A stretch of 64,000 nucleotides of DNA from Fratercula arctica (GCA_947846985.1 CANTUZ010000005.1:22726389-22790388), one strand, 5' to 3'. Shown: positions 11,968 through 23,420, counted from the stretch's first letter. Made by a program: numbers and translations. The notes: generated by a model from the sequence alone, not told the origin.

Positions 11968-12751
11968 TCGATCTAAGACTTCAACAACTCCTTTATATAC
12001 TTGCTGGTAAACCTAAAATGTTGGCAAGCATCTTTTTTCATGTAAAATTCGTTGCTCCTAGTCTGAGCTGCTAAGGAGGTATTATTACTCAGTAGGAGTT
12101 CACAAAGTTATGTTCAGGAACCAGCAGTTTGGCTGAGGGCTAACACCATCAACAGATTCTTTCTGGAGTTTAAAAACAACTTGTCCGTACCGACTCTTAC
12201 TGTATTGATGAGAAGTACATAATTTGGAATCATATAAAATATTTAGGAGTCACCTTTCAATACATTTTTGTGCCTGGCTGACAACGGCAGCTTTGTCAGA
12301 ACTGGTTCTATTCCATCAGAAGAGTTCTCTGTAAGAATGGAGACCAGTTCGTTTTCCAAAAAAATACGCCAGCTTTTCAATCCAGTTGTCTCTACTTTGA
12401 CTGAATCATGCCAAAACAGAGTGGTAATTGCACTGTATTATGAACTCTCTCACTTGGCAGACGTGAGGTGGTTTGGTTTTACTTGTTTGCGTTCCTTACT
12501 AAGCCATTTTGGAGTGAGAGGTCATCAAATCTCTTAACTTTCCATTTTCCTCACTCTATCAGTATTGCCAAATTAGCGTTTCTCCAGGACAGGTGGGGGC
12601 TCAGGTGGTGAATCCCAGCAGGTCAGCAAGCATTCCGTGGCGAGTTTCACATAGGCGGGAATTGGAAGCGTCGCTCGGACTTCGCGGCGGGTTCCTTTGG
12701 AATATGCCTTTTGCAGCAAGAAGCTCTCGCAGACCAGAGCTAATGCCACAA

Positions 12752-12789
12752 GCAGATTTCACCGGCGTCTGCGGGGAGGTGAAATCTGC
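12752..12789 (+). other. Perfect 12-bp stem hairpin in putative FOXN3 3'UTR
   Basis: GCAGATTTCACC (12752-12763) is followed 14 nt later by its exact reverse complement GGTGAAATCTGC (12778-12789). In RNA this would form a 12-bp perfect stem with a 14-nt GC-rich loop. It lies in a locally GC-rich and CpG-containing part of the putative UTR. It could be a structured regulatory element, or a small palindrome of no function. Confidence 0.6.
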
Positions 12790-15568
12790 CGGTCGTGCTT
12801 GCGTTCTGCAAGCAGTTGGATGTCCTCCTGCATTCTGATGCAGATTTTTGCCTGCATTTAAAAATTCAAGCGCAGGTCTCGAACAGCTTTAATGTATCAC
12901 CCCGTAGCTGTTTCTGAAAGCAGTCTGATTCTGATCTTCTCCTGGCAAAACCAGCAGTAGTTCTACCGTGCTCACAGGGTTTTACAGCTGAAAAGCCTGA
13001 TACGGGAGCGAGGAGGTGCGCCCTGTAGGACTAGAGAGCTGGCCTCTGACTGTATTCTCTTCTCACTGGCAATTCAGTTGAGGTCCATGTTCTGGCTCCT
13101 CTCTCACCTTAACGGGAGAAGGGAATCCCAAAGGAGGTGCATCGGCTCCCAGTGTTCGACTGAATTACTGTCTACCTTTGGAAAAGATACAGAGAAACTC
13201 TGGGGGCTGCATTCTTCACTGGAGTGAAGTACAGTTACATCGACACCTTCAGCAGAGGGTGAAATCCTGAACTCTACACCAAATGGCACCAGTGATAAAA
13301 TGCCGAAAACAAAACTTTGACCCATGTTCGCGGTAGCCATGATTGATTTTCACCGAGATTTTGGCTCCCAAATCTTCTAAAGATGCAGATAGGCGCAATC
13401 TGAGGTTTTCTAGAACCTGAAGGCGTCTTATCTCCTTTGCAGTCAAGTGGAGCTGTAAACAGCCAAGTGCTCCTGGAAATCTTTACCGTATCACTATTAT
13501 TACCATTTTTCCTTTAATCTGGCCCTAGGCATTTTGGAAAACATTACTCTTCCGTGCTCCAGGCTCAGAATAAAACTATCGAGAGAACGCATTTCCAATT
13601 TCAGATGCAATGCAATTTACTTCACTTCATGGAGAATGCAAACCCAGCTCCTTCAGGTACGTCAGTACTGCCTGAATAAGCTCATTGGCATATTTCGTAG
13701 GAAATATTTTGAAACGTTTTCTTGACTTTGCCACCAAAAGAGCATTTGAACCATACATCCTCCTGATTGTAACAGAGTATCAGTGTTGACCGTCTGACTA
13801 GTTAAGTTTTAGTAGTGTTCTTCACAGCCCTCCAGTAATATATCAAACACTGTTATGCACATAATGCAGCACTGTGATCTAATTTAAATAATACTTTTTT
13901 ATTATTTATACTACTCTATGTAATATACATCAACACTTTGCTATATAACCTAAGTGATAACCCTCTTCTTAGTTATCTGCCAAACTTTGAATTTCTGTTT
14001 GGTTTATATTGCAGTTAGCACAGTTACCAAGTTGTAATGATGTCTCTTTTCCTTTGAAATGGGATGTGTAAGTCCAACTCTACGTTTTGTGTGTTTCTGT
14101 TTTGAGCTGGAGTTTGTAAGGATTTACACACAACATTCGGTGTTCTGTATAAATCTGCATACATTGTGAATTCATCTGTTAATCCCCTTTTATTTAGAAA
14201 GTATTAATTGATGGTGGTTTATTAGGGGTTTTTATTTTTGCATTTTTATTTTTAGTACTGGTTATTCTTGAATTAAGCAGAGACTTGTCAGCTGGGTTGC
14301 TTTATCTTTGCTCATGTACATGACCTTATAATTCTTCCACAGTTCAGCAAACAAGTACTAGCTTCACTGACCAAAAAAACAAAAAAAGTCTCAACCTAAT
14401 GTGTCTATGGTGCTGTATCTTGCTGGTGTACATTTAAAACCAGAAATGATTTAAAGGTCACTTTTGAGTTGTTCTAATAAGTAGCCTTTCCTGGTTTTGG
14501 GAGTTTGGATTTTGTTTTGTTTTAGCATTGAAACAAGGTATATTTATCTGACGCTATGTAATGGTTTTTCTACTGTATCACATTTCCTTTTGCGAAGAGG
14601 GGGAACTCGACCTGATGTAACATCCTTTCACAGGCAGTGGAAGGGGTTTTGTTTCAGTTTTTTTATTTTCAGTGGATTTCGTTGGGCTTTGGATCAGGCC
14701 AGCAGTTACGAGAGCTCATCATCTGAGGGTTTAAGGGATAAATGACAGCCTGTGCTGGCCCTCAGTGCTAGAAGGGATTTTACTGGATGCTAAAAAGCTG
14801 CGCGCTGGATTCCGGGCCGGCTGATCGTCTAGAAATGGGAATCTTTTTCATTTTTTTTTACTCTGGCCTGAAATCCCAAGACTTTCTTTTTTCGTTCAGA
14901 TGACGTTAAACTTGAGTACGTTTTTAAGTTACTAGAGCATTGTACATTTCCTGAGTACGTGTGTGGGACAACAATTGAAAGTCATACCTGTATCTGATAA
15001 CCAGTTCCATGCTTGCATCATTCACACTCACTACTTAAAACTGCCATGATGTAAAATGTCGGGGGGAATGATTTGTGTGTGTATGAAAAGCATTATGGAC
15101 TTGTACATTTTTTTTATACTCTGATCTGTAATTTCTGAAATATTTTGTTTTACAGAAAAAAAGTGATAAAGCAATCAAAAGACCAAGAGATTTAGTATCA
15201 ATGCTTAAGGGTCACAGGACCTTAACTGGCCAATAAGTTAATTTAGTTCAGCGATAAGCCAATTTTTTTCCTGTACTTGGCGTCTGAAACTGCCAATTTC
15301 ATCAATATCAAAATACAAACTGTGATGGGGAATGAACAGTGATGTTAAGTTGTATTTGTGTTTACCTAAATGAGCAGTCCGAAGACAAGTGCAATCAGCT
15401 GATCTTTAGGAAATATGAAAATGTTGATTTAGAGGCATACTTGCATTTTACATTTTCTTGATGTGTAATCATATTGCCAAAGACAAACTATTTCATCAAT
15501 TATTATTGTAAATAACACTTTCCCAAAACCAACCATAAAGTTTCTGTGATGTATTGTCTTCCAGTTGC

Positions 15569-15574
15569 AATAAA
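15569..15574 (+). promoter_or_regulatory. FOXN3: Distal FOXN3 poly(A) signal candidate
   Basis: The canonical AATAAA in GTTGCAATAAAAATTACTG is followed about 30 nt later by a GU-rich element, TTGTAGTTGTGTGAG (15602-15616). The spacing fits cleavage near 15590-15600. It is the best-formed poly(A) site downstream of the FOXN3 exon, and the sequence character changes after it. Confidence 0.6.
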
Positions 15575-16515
15575 AATTACTGAGTTGCATCAATTGAACA
15601 ATTGTAGTTGTGTGAGTATTGGCTTCAAAAATATGCCCAGGTATTAAGGAGGAACGGGAGGAACAACAGTGATTTTTTTTACAAATTAATTCCTTCCTTA
15701 TTAAATAGTTCTAGCCCCTATGGGATGTTACCTGTATCTTCACTGCAGTAGATATCAGCTCATGTTAATTTGCTGTCATGTGCAAATGGCCAGACATACT
15801 AAATTGGTGTTAAGTTAGGGCCTGATCTTCCTTTCTCATCAGTTTTGCAGCCTGGAAACAAAGCTTATTTCACTGGGAATAGCATGCTTTTTTGAAATTA
15901 TCAACAATCAGAAGAGGTTCAGTAATAAGACATGTCTAATGGTGTGTATATAGATAACATCCTGAAAAACATCGCTTCCTACTCTTTGCACCAACCCCCC
16001 CCAGGCTTTATTCTGGTTTCTGCAGCACCAGGACTCTTCCTTCTTTTGCCACGTTACTCCTTTACCTTGCGGCGTGAAGGGACTGTTTGCAGGAGGAAAT
16101 CCTGTAGAGCCGAGAGCTTCGGAGCTGGTTGCCTCAACTGACTCAGTCTGTAACCAGCGAGGAGGTATCCTCCTCTGCAAATACTTGGTCACCTTGGGCC
16201 TCTGCGGGAATCAGTAATGCTTTTTATTCACCAGTGCGAAAAACTAGCCCGTTCCGTGCCTCTCTGGGTAGATCCAGCAACCCGACCTAAGTCTAGAGTG
16301 AAGACAACAGTGCAAAAGTCATCTCTTCAGAGAGTGAATAATAGAGCATAAAAAAAAAAAATGTAGTTGCTTCATAGCTTTCTCCAATTAAAATTAAACT
16401 GAATAGTAAAATGTTATTAAAAAAAAAAAATCATTCCCCAAACACTGTGGTTTGAAAGTGTTCAATGAACAGCCCCGTGTATCTACAGATTAAACTTTTA
16501 AAACAATTGAGAAAG

Positions 16516-16542
16516 AAAAAAAAAAAAAGCCCCCCCCCCCCC
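16516..16542. repeat. Adjacent A13 and C13 homopolymers
   Basis: A run of about 13 A (16516-16528) is joined through one G to a run of about 13 C (16530-16542). It is a simple low-complexity junction, and lengths in an assembly may be unreliable here. Confidence 0.85.
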
Positions 16543-17607
16543 GTTCTTCTGGCAAATTCAAATCTTTCCCACGCCTGGTTTGAGATGCTGCTGAAGCAGG
16601 GGAGGGTGGTTTCTCGGCTGTGTGGTGAGAATGTATGGCTGCTGGAGATGGAACTCCAGCTGACCTGGAGCTATAAAAGTCACGACGCCATCCTGAGCAC
16701 TTGGTATTGGAGCCTGACGCAGTAGGCATCTGAGGGACGAGATGGATGCAAACAGGTCCTGAGGAGAGTGGGGCAGAAGCAGCAAATGTCCGAGATACAC
16801 ACAAAAGAGCATAAAAACGCCCAGCCCCAATATCTGACCAGGTAATTGATACTTCAGAGTATTGCCTGGAAAAGTTTCAGTTTGTAACCTGTCCTCGGCG
16901 TCTGCTGCTGTGGAAATGGAACAAAGAGGAGAGAAAAAAAATTCGGCCAAGGAGACGAGATGAGAGGAGACTGGTGAGAAGGAAAAAACACTTAACTGTG
17001 CTCTGGACCATCTTCCCCTGATGGATCCCCCCTCCCTCCCGCTGCCAGTTAAGCAAGTCTCACACAGCACGGTCTGTGGATGGATCCGTAGCGACGTGTG
17101 GAGGAGCAGGGAGACCCACAGACTCCGCAGAAAATGTTTTCGCCTTTATATGCAAACCAGCAAGCTTGCCAAGAGGCTGGGCTTGGGCTTGTTTCAGCGT
17201 CGGGCATTACATGAGGGCCTTAAACCGTTAGATCAGGCACACTAATTGACTTGTGCCACAGGCCTTTGGTGCAGCCTTGCAATTTGCCTGTCATGGGCAG
17301 GAGTCTCAAGTTGCAAGTTTTATTTCATTGTCAATTAACATAGACTTCTGATCACTCATTTGGGTTATTTAGAAAGGACACAACCAACCACCCACGTATA
17401 CAAACACCTGTCCTACCTCCTCTCCAGCCTCAATGCCCTCATTTCCACCACAGGTCACGTTCAGTTTGTCAAAATGCCCCTGGCAAGCTGTTGGGCTGCG
17501 CGAGCAGCTGAAGTGATTTAGGAACCGGCTCCTTCTGCTGCTCTTTGGCTCTTGCTGGTTGTCCTGCCGCTTTGGGCACACTTGGCTCCTCTGCTGCTCT
17601 TTCTTAA

Positions 17608-17767
17608 GGGGTGTCTTTGCTCCAGCATGGATGGCCCACGGGCTGCAGTCCCTCAGGGGTGTCCCTGCTCCAGCATGGGCGACCCATGGGCTGCAGTCAC
17701 ACCAGGGCATTCGTGCCCTGGCATGGGTGGTCCACAGGCTGCAGTCCCTCAGGGGCGCACAGACCCC
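17608..17767. repeat. 48-bp minisatellite, three full units
   Basis: Three successive 48-bp units start at 17608, 17656 and 17704, and a partial fourth starts at 17752. The conserved core is CAGCATGG...CCCAYGGGCTGCAGTC, with units one and two most alike and unit three more diverged. Because 48 is a multiple of three, every frame crossing the array shows a repeating 16-residue pattern. This explains the several overlapping open frames on both strands here, and none is supported as coding. A relation to avian LTR-derived GCTGCAG repeats is possible but not established. Confidence 0.85.
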
Positions 17768-18317
17768 TTTTGACCTCAAGCGTGTCTCCAGCAACCCTCC
17801 TTTTGCTGGTTCCTTTATTAAATACCCCTGAGGAGAAGTACCCTCTGCTCCTCTGACTGCCCGCAGTGGTGGCACCCAGTGGGTTCCTCGCTGTTGTTGA
17901 CCTCAGCCCTCAGCTGGCTGGAACCACTGTGACCAGCTCAGGGTGGCTCCTGGCTGGCTCCCAGCTGGGTGGGGCTGCTGGCCCCCCTGCTGAAATCTGG
18001 TCCCTCCTGGCCACTTCAGCCACCTCAGTTCCTCAGCTGTGGTCGTGGGAGGTGTTTGGCTCGCTCCAGGCCTGCTCTGGCCCTGAGAAACCCAGGGGGC
18101 AGGTGCCATGGCAGCGCTCTGGGATGGGGCCCTCGGGACAGCATAGGGCAAAGGGAGAGCACTAGCCCACCCTCGTGGCCAAGGCGCCCACCCCTGGCCA
18201 GGGGGTGGCTAGGCTGCCTCTGGGCTCCCAGCCCCTTGCGTATCTCCCCTTCAGTTGTCACCAGATAAAGCATAATGGTGGTAGGGCTCCTGCCCCTCCT
18301 CACCGTGTACAAATAGA

Positions 18318-18345
18318 TGTGGTTGTGTACATGTGTGGTTGTGTA
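18318..18345. repeat. Short direct repeat TGTGGTTGTGTA, two copies
   Basis: The 12-mer TGTGGTTGTGTA occurs at 18318-18329 and again at 18334-18345, a 16-bp period. It is a minor GT-rich duplication. Confidence 0.85.
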
Positions 18346-18548
18346 AGCGTGTAACATAGGGCATGTATAAGACTATGAGCTTTTACATTGCAGTTTTGGC
18401 TACAGAAGTCCAAACAACCCAGGTAGCACAGAGAGGGTGCTCCCCACCCAGACTGCAGAGCTACCAGGCTTCCCCCTTCAGACATCCCTACGGGCTCCTC
18501 GCTGAAGTTCAGCAGCTGCGCAGCCAGAGGCACGAGGCTTTGGGGACC

Positions 18549-19055
18549 TAAAGTGTGTTCAGTTTTGGGCCCTTCACTGCAAGAAAGACATTGAAGTGCC
18601 AGAGCGTGTCCAGAGAAGGGCAACGAAGCTGGTGAGGGGGCCTCAAGCACAAGTCTTACAAGGAGCAGCTGAGGGAACTGGGGTTCAGCCTGGAAAAGAG
18701 GAGGCCGAGGGGAGACCTTATCACTCTCTGCAACTACTTGAAAGGAGGTTGTGGTGAGGTGGGGGTCGGTCTCTTCTCCCCAGTGACAAGTGATAGGACA
18801 AAAGGAAACAGCCTCAAGTTGCACCAGGAGAGGTTTAGACTGGATATTAGGAAAAATTTCTTCACCAAAAGGCTTGTCAAGCATTGCAACAGGCTGCCCA
18901 GGGAAGGTGTAGAGTCACCATCCCTGGAGGTATTTAAAAGACATGTAGATGTAGTGCTGAGGGACATGGTTTAGTGGTGGTCTTGGCAGTGCTGGGTTAA
19001 TGGTTGGACTCGATGATTTCAAAGGTCCCTTCCAACCTAGATGATTCTAGGATTC
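18549..19055 (+). mobile_element. CR1 LINE 3' fragment, sense
   Basis: The segment begins with GTTCAGTTTTGGGCCCTTCA, equivalent to the VQFWAP part of CR1 ORF2. It continues through the ORF2 tail ([29 protein letters not shown]) and ends with AAAGGTCCCTTCCAACCTAG and ATTCTAGGATTC. The final ORF2 frame closes at about 18974. Its tail wording (GTGGTGGTCTTGGCAGTGCT) groups it with the antisense copies at 53874 and 56955, rather than with those at 2155 and 57967. Confidence 0.95.
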
Positions 19056-21146
19056 AGGCAAGCATGACAGACCTCACCTGGTCAGGGCACTCGAGGGACA
19101 CCACGGGTCCCCAGGGTCACCCGGCTTGCTTGCAGGAGCAGGTGCTTAATGGGTGTCTTGCATAAAATGGGTCTGCACAAAACACCTCAGTCTGTATGGC
19201 CTCCGTGTTAAATTCCTTTCTTTACACAATATCTGTTACCGTGGGCGCCCCGAAAAGAGGCTGCGTTTGTCCCTTCCGCTGGCTGATGTGTGCTGTCTGG
19301 TGAAGTTGCCTAGAAAGAAAGGAGAGAATGGGAATAACAACAAAAGTCTTTGTTCTACAGATCCTGTATTATGCCAGGAAATGAAGTAACAATGGTTTCT
19401 GTGACATCTGCTTCTTAAAGGAATACTTATAAAGGAATAAACCTTCAGCTTTAACACAGTGTAATGCTTTGACTGGGCACGTGCAATCCACATAAGACAA
19501 TTAAAGAGTTTTTAAACTTCATCGTAAAATACGGATGATTAACAATGGTGAGAAAACCCAAGGAAAATACAGCAAACATCTGTCAGCATTAATAACAAAC
19601 ATACACTCTGCTTTTACGCTTACACTGTTTGACATAATTTTGATTGCCTATAAATCTGCAGGTTTTGTTTCTATTTCTGTTTGCGTTAGGACTGGGGGCC
19701 GCGTTACATTTGATCAGCAGTGCTGCGATTCACCGGGGTGTAAGAAATCAAATACTGATTGTGTGTATACAGCAATCTGAGCATCCCAGTGCAGGAGGCT
19801 GTAAACATAAAATTTTAAAATCTCTGCTTATCACCGTAAGCGATGTTCTCTCCAGGTCTTTAATGGCAATCAATTTCTAGAGGCTTTTCCCAAATAACCA
19901 TCGTTGAAAACAACAGCATCTTTCCTGGTCGCTTGGTCCTGAAACTGAAACGCAGAACCTTCCTGCTGCTGAGACACAACTTCCCGCTATCTGTCTATTT
20001 TCAACCAGTTAGACGATACACAAAGATAGTGCCGACATTTTTCTTCTCCTGCTTTTTTTTTTTTTTTTTTTTAATGAATGTTAGCACATCAGCAAATAGG
20101 AGGAACACACTTTTTCTGGCTGCACCTTAGGAGCCAGCAGCTGTGCGTCAGGGACAGCCCGTAACTCAGCTGCGTATTGTGGGATGACGCAGCAGATTCC
20201 TCCTGCGCCGGCATTTCCATAGGTGCACACCCGGCCTTAAAAAACAAATGGCTTCTTGGCAAAATACAACAGAAAAAGTGGGATGAGCTGGAACGACAAT
20301 GGCGAGGTTGATGACATGGCTGGTTTGCCCTGAATTAGGACAGGCAAGCGGAGAGCCTTTTAAAAGAATAGAGTCTCCTGTCATTCCTTCGCAGATTTGT
20401 TTCCCCATCTCTGAATCACGGCTCGCTCTGTGATGCAGGGACCTGATTTTAATCATCATCTTACATAATCTCTGCAATCATAGTAGACAGCAGCACTGTT
20501 CAGTGATTTTAAAAATAGCTTTATTCTGCTATCAGCATACTAATTAATACACTTGCTTATTCCAACCTAGTTCATTCACCGTCTCTGTTACAGAAGCCAC
20601 GCTACCTGGGGTGCAATCAAATACCACTGGCTTTGAGTATTCCAGTATTGTAAGAAGCAGATCATCAATCAGGAGGAGAAACCCGGCTCCTGTTCCTGGC
20701 GGGCACCACCTGCTATCTCCTCCTGGCGCGGCGGCGGGGAGGAGCCATGCCTGCAGCGAGATCTAGCTGGTGATCCACCATGCAAAAAACCCCCATGGAT
20801 TTGGGGAATATTGTCTAAAAGGCTGTAAATAGCAGTCAGTCAGCCATTTTGTAGTATTGAGCTTTGCAAGCAAGGTAGGGGGAAGGGAGGGGAAAGGAAA
20901 GCTCCCGCTGGCTGCTGAGGAGGAGAAGGTGGTTGTGTGGGAGGTTCCTGGTGCTGCCTGAGGCATCCAGGTGCCACAGGTAAAGGACCGGGGCAGAAGC
21001 CCTGGAAGAAGCTGGTGCTTGGCATCTGATGTTTGAAGCCAACAGGGCTTCGTCTCAGCCAGCCCTTTTGTTTCTGAGGGACTTCTCCCTCACCACTTTT
21101 TAAAGCATTTTGCCTACTCCAAAGCATCAGCCTGCTCTGTGCCGCC
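19056..21146. other. Intergenic; possible upstream region of the 21147 exon
   Basis: This is unique sequence with no recognised gene and a T20 run at 20053-20072. The last 450 bp become purine- and GC-richer and contain a GGCGCGGCGGCGGGG block near 20724. A TATA-like TTTTTAAAG lies about 40 bp before the ATG at 21147. This could be promoter or 5'UTR sequence for the candidate exon, but that is inference only. Confidence 0.5.
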
Positions 21147-21221
21147 ATGGCTGCCATCCCGGCACTGTGGCTGCTCCTGGCCATCTGGGGCCCAGCTGCC
21201 TTGTGTGACTTCCTCACCCAG
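21147..21221 (+). CDS. Candidate first coding exon with signal peptide, gene unknown
   Basis: An ATG sits in the perfect Kozak context GCCGCCATGG and opens 25 codons starting MAAIPALWLLLAIWGPAALC, then DFLTQ. The frame ends exactly at CAG|GTACC, a plausible splice donor (GT at 21222-21223) in phase 0. The peptide has a hydrophobic core and a small-residue cleavage region (around AALC|D), as in a secretory signal peptide. Third codon positions are strongly G or C, unlike the surrounding DNA. If unspliced, the frame reads on to a TAG at about 21284, giving a 45-residue peptide. I do not recognise the protein. A downstream exon 2 is not identified. A phase-0 open candidate at 27685-27736 is the only one noted. 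It could also be chance or a relic of a lost gene. Confidence 0.4.
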
Positions 21222-22085
21222 GTACCAAAGTTAATTGATATTAAAAAAACTGCCTGGAGGGCTTTCCTGAACCTCAGTTAGGCTAAACGCCGTTCCCTCC
21301 AGTGGGCTGGGTGGAGGCTGATGAATGCTGATGTGAGTGAGAACAAAATCACACCCTTGAAATTATTCCACTTGTTAAATGACTTGGAAGAGAGTCATCA
21401 ACCGATTCCCGGGTACCGTGTCAGGATACATCTCTGCTGCTGAGAAGTCATGTCTCCATCCTCCTTTCTTCTTCTTTACTATCCTGTTTTGCTTCATTTC
21501 GGGCAATTGAACCATATCCTAAGGTGGCGGCTGGCTGGCTGCCTCAAACACGAGATCTGGGTGCTAAGTACCTTTCGCCATTTTTTCTTGTCTCTTGTTT
21601 TTTACAGCTATTTGCAAAGAGAGCCCTCTGACTTAACCCGGCATCTGACCTCTTAGACAGGTCCCACCTTACAGGGGCGTCGTGTTTGCTTTACTAAGCT
21701 GGAGTGTAAACAAACGTGAAAACAGGGGACTGCTTAAATTTGGTGAACAAGAAGCCTAATTGCTTGGGCATTTAGCGCTCCCACGCAGACGGTAGCTGTT
21801 TGCTTGCCCTGCTGCTTTACCACTCCCTTCAAATGAGGCTGCAGTAAAATTAATAGTCTGTGACAATGTATCTAACTGGAAGCAAATCAGTCACCTCCAT
21901 CACGCTGGCAGTATCATCTCCATCGACGGGGGTGTTTGCAGCGACTGGAGGGATCACACGGGGACCCCGGTCTGGAGGACAAGTCACTGTGAGGAAGTAA
22001 GGAATGGGCACGGCCAAGTAGCCATGAGTAGCTGGGCTTCCAAGCTGACAGTGGGTGGCCTGTTTTAAGGGTAAAGTAGCACTGG

Positions 22086-22119
<34 letters not shown>

Positions 22120-22161
22120 ATTTCCAAGAGTTGGGAGATTTTTTTTATTTTTTTTTTTAAG
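22086..22161. repeat. A32 homopolymer facing a T-rich run
   Basis: Thirty-two consecutive A (22086-22117) are followed about 22 bp later by T8-A-T11 (about 22140-22160). Together they form an imperfect inverted repeat. No element body with target duplications is visible upstream of the A-run on the + strand. Confidence 0.85.
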
Positions 22162-23264
22162 CAATTCATCTTGCAATAGCCAAGTAATAACTTGTGCCTG
22201 GCTGTGTTTGCAAGGTAGAATTAGAATAATTTCTGGTTCAGGGGCAGAAGAAAAGATGATTTGCTCAAAGGCAGGCAAAGCTCGTATCCCTTCAAGTGCC
22301 TCCAGTCGTTTATTCCTGCAGACCGTAAATGCCACTAAAGTACAGGAGAGCTCACTATGAGGACAACTGTCTGACGCGCATAAAAATAAAAAGACAAACA
22401 TATTTCATTTTAGAAAGAAGACATGCTACTGTGAAATAGAGATTTTTTGAGACAAAATGAGAGGCTTGAAAGCGGCTGCCACAGGAAGGGACAGGCTGCC
22501 AGCAGGAAGACGCTTTCAGGACCAGCCCTGACACCTCTGTGTGGTGTTGCTGCCTCGACACCAGCGGGACCATGGACCTGGAGCATTCCCTGTCTTACAC
22601 TGGTGATAGGGATCATCAGTGTCTGTGAGATGCTTCGGAAACCTTTGCACTTCAGTCTCTGTGGGGGCCTTTTTTGCTGTGCCAGTGGGGCAACAGGGCC
22701 AGGCAGCAGCTGTGCCGGGCAAGGGAGCCCTGTGCAAATGGTCAGAAATGCTTTCTGTGCAGATCCTTAGCACGGCAAAGGAAGGATGCACTGCCCCGCG
22801 TTGTCTTCCACGCAAACACCCGCACTTCTCTAAGGTAGCCCACCCTGTGCTATGCTCAAAGTTATCAGTGCAGGGGTGGATGCTCCAGAGCAAAATCCTT
22901 TTTAGCCAAAAAAGTGCCCTAGCACGCTCATTTCATTCTCTTTGTGATCTTTTCCTGCACGTGAAGTGTTTACTATCACGACATGAGCAAACACCAGCTC
23001 CAAACTGAGGTTCTTGCTGAAATGCAAAAGCAAACATTTGTCTTGCACAATCAGATTCAATACCAGGGCACTAAGAGACCTTCATGGCCCTGACCGGCCT
23101 CATCTGGGGTCTCTACCTATGCCCCTGCCCATGGATCCAGGAGCCCCATTTTGGCTCAGCCCCGGGCTGTCAGTGTTTGCCTGAGCTATGCTGCAGCAGC
23201 ACCAGTCTCCAGCTCAGCCACAGCCATGCCTGTGCCTGGCCATAGACCCTCTTGATGCAGATCC

Positions 23265-23420
23265 TGACCAGCAGACTGACTTCCCAGCTTGATCCCAGAC
23301 CTGCTTTGTCCGTGTGGACCTGCCCAGCAATTGCTGGGCTGTATCCAACCCTTGTTATCATCACTGAACCTGACTCTGACCAGCTGATTGACGTCCCAGC
23401 TTGATTTTGGAGCTGCCTGA
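23265..23420. repeat. Imperfect duplication, about 112-bp period
   Basis: TGACCAGCAGACTGACTTCC and CAGCTTGAT at 23265-23294 recur as TGACCAGCTGATTGACGTCC and CAGCTTGAT at 23377-23406, with weaker similarity after each copy. It is a diverged two-unit repeat, possibly part of an unidentified interspersed repeat. Confidence 0.6.

Larger units (their letters stand above)
8795..15600 (+). other. FOXN3: FOXN3 3'UTR, long form (inferred)
   Basis: After the stop codon there are about 6.8 kb with no recognisable interspersed repeat and no convincing coding frame. The sequence is mostly AT-rich, with U-rich tracts, several AATAAA hexamers (9234, 9786, 10298) and a well-formed distal poly(A) site at 15569-15574. 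A Pumilio-type TGTAAATA lies at 15507-15514. This pattern fits a long vertebrate 3'UTR with alternative polyadenylation. The GC-richer stretch at about 11.0-11.3 kb and 12.6-12.8 kb is unusual for such a UTR. The transcript could instead end near 9.3 or 10.3 kb, leaving the remainder intergenic. Confidence 0.6.
15601..18548. other. Intergenic; GC-rich in second half
   Basis: No gene is recognised here. From about 16.5 kb the sequence becomes GC-richer and contains a paired A-run/C-run and a 48-bp minisatellite. Several open frames exist on both strands, but they overlap each other and follow base composition. A TTTATTAAATAC motif at 17813-17824, with GCTGCAG-rich repeats just before it, faintly resembles avian LTR-type repeats. 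I cannot define element ends. Confidence 0.6.

Noticed and set aside
17369..18357. Cluster of overlapping 60-168 codon frames
   Set aside because: They are open in several frames on both strands because of the 48-bp minisatellite and high GC. No splice or domain evidence is present.
20836..21217. Minus-strand 125-codon frame opposite the signal-peptide candidate
   Set aside because: There is no start context or splice support. It is the antisense shadow of the GC-rich exon candidate.
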